DNA from: Bacillota bacterium
Lineage (GTDB): Bacteria; Bacillota; Clostridia; Saccharofermentanales; DTU023
Length of the DNA stretch: 33,458 nucleotides
Direction: 5' to 3'
Assembly (NCBI GenBank): GCA_023426575.1
Contig: JAFAAL010000046.1
Span: forward strand, 1-33,458
Both the position numbers and the translations under genes were made by a program. Under the pieces are notes generated by a model that saw nothing but the letters and a program-made list of their open reading frames with translations, did not search any database and had not been told where the DNA came from. Positions 30,273-33,458 of the stretch are shown here, piece by piece. Within the stretch, counting starts at the first letter, position 1, and each line of letters opens with the position of its first letter.

Positions 30273-31739
30273 CTAGGCCTCCTCGGCCGTCTCTGTCAAA
30301 TAGGCAATCGCCGCCTCGAGCCGCCTCAGACTCTCCTCACGCCCGAGAATGCAGAGAATTTCAATCGCTCCTCCGGGCGTCACAGGCTGAGCGGCCAGCG
30401 CCAGGCGCGGCGGGCCCATAATCTGCCCCGTCTTGAGCTCGAGCTCGGCAGGCAACGCCATCAGAAGCGTATGAATCGCCTCGCGCTGCCAATCCTCCAG
30501 CTGCGAGAGGCGCTCGTGCACCAGGCGCAGGACCTCGAGACTGAGCTCGGGGCTGAGCTTTTGCTTCTTATTGAAGAAGAGTTCGCGCGTCAGCGCCGCG
30601 GGATTCTCGAGAAAGGCAATCTTTTCAGGAATCTCACTGAAGAACTGCACACGCGGCTGCAAGATCTCCGTCAAAATCGCGCGATTATCCTCCCTCAGAC
30701 CACTATAAGCCTCTCGAATCCAGGGCTCTGCCAATTCGGCAAAAGCCTCAGGCGCCAGCTCCTTCAGGTAGTGTTCGTTGACCCAGGCAAGTTTCATGTA
30801 GTCAAAGACGGCGGGCGCCTTGCTGATGTGCTCGACGTTAAAATGCTCGACCAGCTCGCCGAGCGAGAAGATCTCGCGCGTATCCTCGCCTGGCGACCAG
30901 CCGAGGAAGGCGATGTAGTTGACGATCGCCTCTGGCAGATAGCCCCGCTCCACCAGCTCCTCAAGAGAGGTCGCCCCATGGCGCTTGGACAGTTTCTTGC
31001 CGTCCTCACCGAGAATCAGGGGCAGGTGAACATAGACGGGCTCCTGCCAGCCGAGGGCCTGGTAGAGCAATTGATACTTCGGCGTCGAGGAGAGGTACTC
31101 ACTGCCCCGCAGGACATGGGTGATCCCCATCTCGTGATCGTCGATGACATTGGCAAAATTATAGGTGGGGAAGCCGTCCGACTTGATCAGGACCTGGTCC
31201 TCGAGTTCCTTATTCTCGACCACGATGTGGCCGAAGACGGCATCCGTAAATTCACTCTGACCCGTCAGGGGCATCTTCTGGCGAATGACATAGGGCTCGC
31301 CCGCCTCGAGTCTTCTCGAAACTTCCTCGGGCGAGAGATCGCGACAGTGTCGGTCATAGCCCATCTGGCCCGCCTCACTGAGCTCTGCGAGGCGCTCCCT
31401 GGAACAGAAGCAATAGTAGGCATCGCCCTGGGCGACCAGCTTTTCGGCATAGGGTCGGTAGTGGCCGAGGCGCTCACTCTGGACATAGGGTGCACAGGGG
31501 CCCCCAATATCTGGGCCCTCATCGTGCTGGAGACCACAGGTGGCGAGACCGCTGTAGATCTTCGCGATGGCTCCTTCGACCAGGCGCTCCTGGTCCGTAT
31601 CTTCAATTCTCAAGATGAAATGGCCGCCCTCATGTTTTGCCAAGAGATAGGCATAGAGTGCCGAGCGCAAATTGCCGATGTGCATGAAGCCCGTCGGACT
31701 CGGCGCAAAACGGGTGCGGCATGTCCCCTGCTGTGTCAT
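30273..31739 (-). CDS. gltX: Glutamyl-tRNA synthetase
   Basis: GluRS charges tRNA-Glu. The 488-residue class I enzyme has RFAPSPTGFMHIGNLRSAL (HIGN at 20-23), LRIEDTDQER, the zinc-type cysteines C110, C112 and C132, KLSKRHG (249-255), and the helical anticodon-binding domain. Ribosome binding site agaggagg before ATG 31739. First gene of the minus-strand run gltX-glnS-nfeD-SPFH-ATPase-DUF4276-hemW. No T-box leader is seen: only 62 bases separate it from the divergent gene. Confidence 0.97.
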   Translation of the reverse strand: MTQQGTCRTRFAPSPTGFMHIGNLRSALYAYLLAKHEGGHFILRIEDTDQERLVEGAIAKIYSGLATCGLQHDEGPDIGGPCAPYVQSERLGHYRPYAEKLVAQGDAYYCFCSRERLAELSEAGQMGYDRHCRDLSPEEVSRRLEAGEPYVIRQKMPLTGQSEFTDAVFGHIVVENKELEDQVLIKSDGFPTYNFANVIDDHEMGITHVLRGSEYLSSTPKYQLLYQALGWQEPVYVHLPLILGEDGKKLSKRHGATSLEELVERGYLPEAIVNYIAFLGWSPGEDTREIFSLGELVEHFNVEHISKAPAVFDYMKLAWVNEHYLKELAPEAFAELAEPWIREAYSGLREDNRAILTEILQPRVQFFSEIPEKIAFLENPAALTRELFFNKKQKLSPELSLEVLRLVHERLSQLEDWQREAIHTLLMALPAELELKTGQIMGPPRLALAAQPVTPGGAIEILCILGREESLRRLEAAIAYLTETAEEA

Positions 31740-31770
31740 TGATCCTCCTCTAAAGACTTTGCGTCATAGC

Positions 31771-31798
31771 TTGAAAGTCACTTAAATGATACCATACT
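31771..31798 (+). promoter_or_regulatory. Promoter placing the DUF5685 start at or near the transcript 5' end
   Basis: TTGAAA (31771-31776), a 16-base spacer and CATACT (31793-31798), only 3 bases before the ATG at 31802. If used, transcription begins at about the start codon. No ribosome binding site precedes that ATG. Confidence 0.45.
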
Positions 31799-31801
31799 GT
31801 C

Positions 31802-32683
31802 ATGTTCGGATATACGAAACCGCTCTTCCCCCAAGGGGCCGAGGCGGAATATGAACTCTACCACAGTTACTACTGTGGTCTCTGCCAGGAACTCGCCCAG
31901 ATCGGGCGCCTGCCCTATCGCTTCCTCCTCTCCTACGAACTGACCTTTATGGCCATCTTCTTCAGTGCCCTAGACCGCGAGGAAGAGCGCCTGATCGATG
32001 CCGCCTGCCCGCTGCCCAATTTCCCCCGCCCGCAGGGCCGGCAGACGCGTTTCATCCGCCTCGCCGCCGTCCTCTCCCCTCTCCTCTTCGCGGCCAAAGC
32101 CCAGGACGACGTCGCCGATGGTCAGTCACTCAGGGCTCGCGTGGCGCAAAAGATCCTCGCCCCCCATATCGAGAGCTGTAGCGCCGCCTGGCCCGAGGCC
32201 GCCGCGATCATCAAGTCTTTTCCCGCAGCACCGCCCCTCGCCGACTTGCCCGAGCTCTCTGGCGAGCTGATTGGCGAGCTCTTTCAACTGGCTGCGCGCA
32301 AGCTCGATCCCCCAGAGCACATCTACTGGCAAGAACTCGCCCGCGCGGGCTATGCCCCCCTCATCGAGGCCTCGGCACGGATTGGCCAGGCCCTCGGCCA
32401 GTGGGTGACCCTCCTGGATGCCATTGATGACTACCAGAGTGACCTCCGGCATGGTCGCGACAATTATCTTCAGACGCTCACCCGAGAAGAGCTGGCGCAA
32501 ATCCCAGAAAGACTGCTGGCGCTCGAGGCCGAGATCGTGCGCCACGCGGCCCTCCTCCCCTACAGACGACAGTCACGACTCCTGAGGACGCTGATCATGG
32601 AGGCTTTTGCCAATTCGCGTGCCAAAGTTTTAAGTCAATTCTTGCAGCGAGATGATACAATGGGAGAAATATGGCTCAAGTGA
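31802..32683 (+). CDS. DUF5685 family protein
   Basis: A 293-residue protein conserved in Clostridia, function unknown. It begins MFGYTKPLFPQGAEAEYELYHSYYCGLCQELAQIG with C-x-x-C (C25 and C28), the family hallmark, then SYELTFMAIF. The rest is helical with conserved acidic residues, for example LLDAIDDYQSDLRHGRDN. The fold resembles all-alpha enzymes with a DDxxD-like patch, which is only a visual impression. A J-domain protein follows 10 bases later, the usual partner. It lacks a ribosome binding site and may be leaderless. Confidence 0.82.
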   Translation: MFGYTKPLFPQGAEAEYELYHSYYCGLCQELAQIGRLPYRFLLSYELTFMAIFFSALDREEERLIDAACPLPNFPRPQGRQTRFIRLAAVLSPLLFAAKAQDDVADGQSLRARVAQKILAPHIESCSAAWPEAAAIIKSFPAAPPLADLPELSGELIGELFQLAARKLDPPEHIYWQELARAGYAPLIEASARIGQALGQWVTLLDAIDDYQSDLRHGRDNYLQTLTREELAQIPERLLALEAEIVRHAALLPYRRQSRLLRTLIMEAFANSRAKVLSQFLQRDDTMGEIWLK

Positions 32684-32692
32684 GAGGACAAT

Positions 32693-33139
32693 ATGGATCG
32701 TAAAGAAGCACTAGACTATCTCAATTTGCCGGAGAATGCGACGCGTGAGGAGATTCGGGAGCGCTATCTCGAGCTCTTGGCTCAGTACAATCCGGAGCAA
32801 TATCAGGATCCGGGCATGATTCAGCTCTCACAGCGCTACACCGACGATCTCAATGCTGCCTATGATGCGCTGACCTCGGATCGCTTTACCGGGGCGCAGA
32901 CCTTTGAGAGCACGGAGACGAAGCGGACGCGTCAGAGAACGTCCTCCTGGCAGAATGGCCAGCGCTCCTGGACGCGCTCTGAGGCGCCGCGCTCTGGCCA
33001 AGACGGCCATTGGACCAGTTGGCAAAACGGCTCTCTCTGTCAGCTCCGCGGCGACAGCTGTCTCTCGACAGCCGTCTGCTGCGGTTCTGCGCTGCTCTTT
33101 AATCGCTGTTGCCTCTGCCTGCCCCTCTTTTGCCGCTAG
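32693..33139 (+). CDS. J-domain-like protein with Cys-rich C-terminal tail
   Basis: A 148-residue protein. The N-terminal 65 or so residues follow the J-domain pattern (EALDYLNLPENATREEIRERYLELL ... LNAAYDAL), but the HPD tripeptide needed to activate Hsp70 is NPE here. So it probably does not stimulate DnaK. A Ser/Arg/Gln-rich linker leads to a tail with eight cysteines in the last 33 residues (CLSTAVCC, NRCCLCLPLFC). A cysteine-rich tail is typical of J-domain partners of DUF5685. Ribosome binding site gagagga, 4 bases before ATG. Confidence 0.75.
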   Translation: MDRKEALDYLNLPENATREEIRERYLELLAQYNPEQYQDPGMIQLSQRYTDDLNAAYDALTSDRFTGAQTFESTETKRTRQRTSSWQNGQRSWTRSEAPRSGQDGHWTSWQNGSLCQLRGDSCLSTAVCCGSALLFNRCCLCLPLFCR

Positions 33140-33154
33140 TTTCAGGAGTTTTGC

Positions 33155-33458
33155 GTGAAAGTTAAAATTCTGTCTATCTTTCTCTCTCTTTGCCTCTGCC
33201 TCTCAGTCCTCGCTGCCTGTCAGCGCGAAGAGAAGGAGGAGGAGACGCGCCCGGCTCGCTACGGTGAGTACGGGGCCAATTTTGCGATTGAATTCTGTCG
33301 CCAAGTTCCTACGAGAGCGCCGGGCAGCCCCGGCGAAGCTCAGGCCGCCCAGCTGATCAAGGCGCAGCTGACAGAGCTTGGCTACAGCTTTGAGAGTCAG
33401 CCCTTTGCCTTTAATGACCGTGGCCAGCAGCTGCAGTCCGAAAATATCATCGTCAAGA
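33155..33458 (+). CDS. Lipoprotein, M28-type peptidase N terminus (partial)
   Basis: The gene is cut by the window end after about 101 codons. GTG at 33155 has aggag 6 bases upstream. A hydrophobic signal (ILSIFLSLCLCLSVLAAC) ends in a lipobox LAAC with C22 as the predicted lipidation site. Then come a charged stretch and TRAPGSPGEAQAAQLIKAQLTELGYSF, the pattern at the start of M28 aminopeptidase domains. Zinc ligands would lie beyond the window. Frame, signal and motif are seen; the peptidase assignment is inference. Confidence 0.75.
   Translation, partial: MKVKILSIFLSLCLCLSVLAACQREEKEEETRPARYGEYGANFAIEFCRQVPTRAPGSPGEAQAAQLIKAQLTELGYSFESQPFAFNDRGQQLQSENIIVK

Noticed and set aside
30471..31742. 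423-codon open frame opposite gltX
   Set aside because: Shadow of a complete glutamyl-tRNA synthetase.
31740..31801. T-box leader for gltX-glnS
   Set aside because: The intergenic region is only 62 bases, far too short for a T-box.

Overview
The window looks like a chromosomal segment of an anaerobic, low-to-mid GC Bacillota, most likely class Clostridia. The evidence is an hrcA-grpE-dnaK-dnaJ-prmA heat-shock operon under a CIRCE operator, strong AGGAGG-type ribosome binding sites, a sortase-type cell-wall anchor (PPQTGD), a DUF5685/J-domain pair and anaerobic-type cobalamin genes. No rRNA, tRNA or CRISPR array was seen. The species cannot be named from sequence alone.

Region 1 (1-10350) is an accessory, scarred region. 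It opens with an intact single-ORF IS3-family element (1-1662) inserted in a DUF2785 gene remnant. Next come a secreted HExxH metalloprotease and lipoprotein pair, preceded by a small Trp/Cys-rich ORF whose stop codon lies in a strong terminator. Then come a Nudix gene and a repeat-rich sortase-anchored surface protein joined head to tail by a deletion, a DUF4143 ATPase, a GC-rich SnoaL / DNA-alkylation-repair / GNAT group, and a frameshifted SdpI-like gene. Two structural signals stand out. The 3' end of guaA (10339-10368) is duplicated at 6411-6440, as expected for the attachment sites of a genomic island. A 19-base inverted copy of the IS3 left end lies at 7921-7939, with no transposase beside it.

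Region 2 (10351-17649) is core metabolism: guaA (minus), then on the plus strand an FNR-like flavoprotein, a thioredoxin-reductase-like flavoprotein without the CxxC pair, a fused cobT-cobU gene, a precorrin-2 dehydrogenase-like gene and cobS. Together the cob genes make or salvage the nucleotide loop of cobalamin and feed precorrin-2 oxidation. An orphan RelB/DinJ-type antitoxin sits between them on the minus strand.

Region 3 (17646-31739) is all on the minus strand. Transcription order is gltX, glnS, nfeD-like, SPFH/stomatin, an AAA/ABC-type ATPase, a DUF4276 (TOPRIM-like) protein, hemW, then the CIRCE-controlled hrcA-grpE-dnaK-dnaJ-prmA operon. Gaps from gltX to hemW are about 25 bases or less. 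The ATPase-DUF4276 pair has the architecture of a phage-defence or nucleic-acid-surveillance module, yet it is embedded in a housekeeping operon. It is the best candidate here for an undescribed system.

Region 4 (31740-33458) runs on the plus strand: a DUF5685 gene with almost no 5' leader, a degenerate J-domain protein with a Cys-rich tail, and the start of a lipoprotein M28-type peptidase cut by the window edge.
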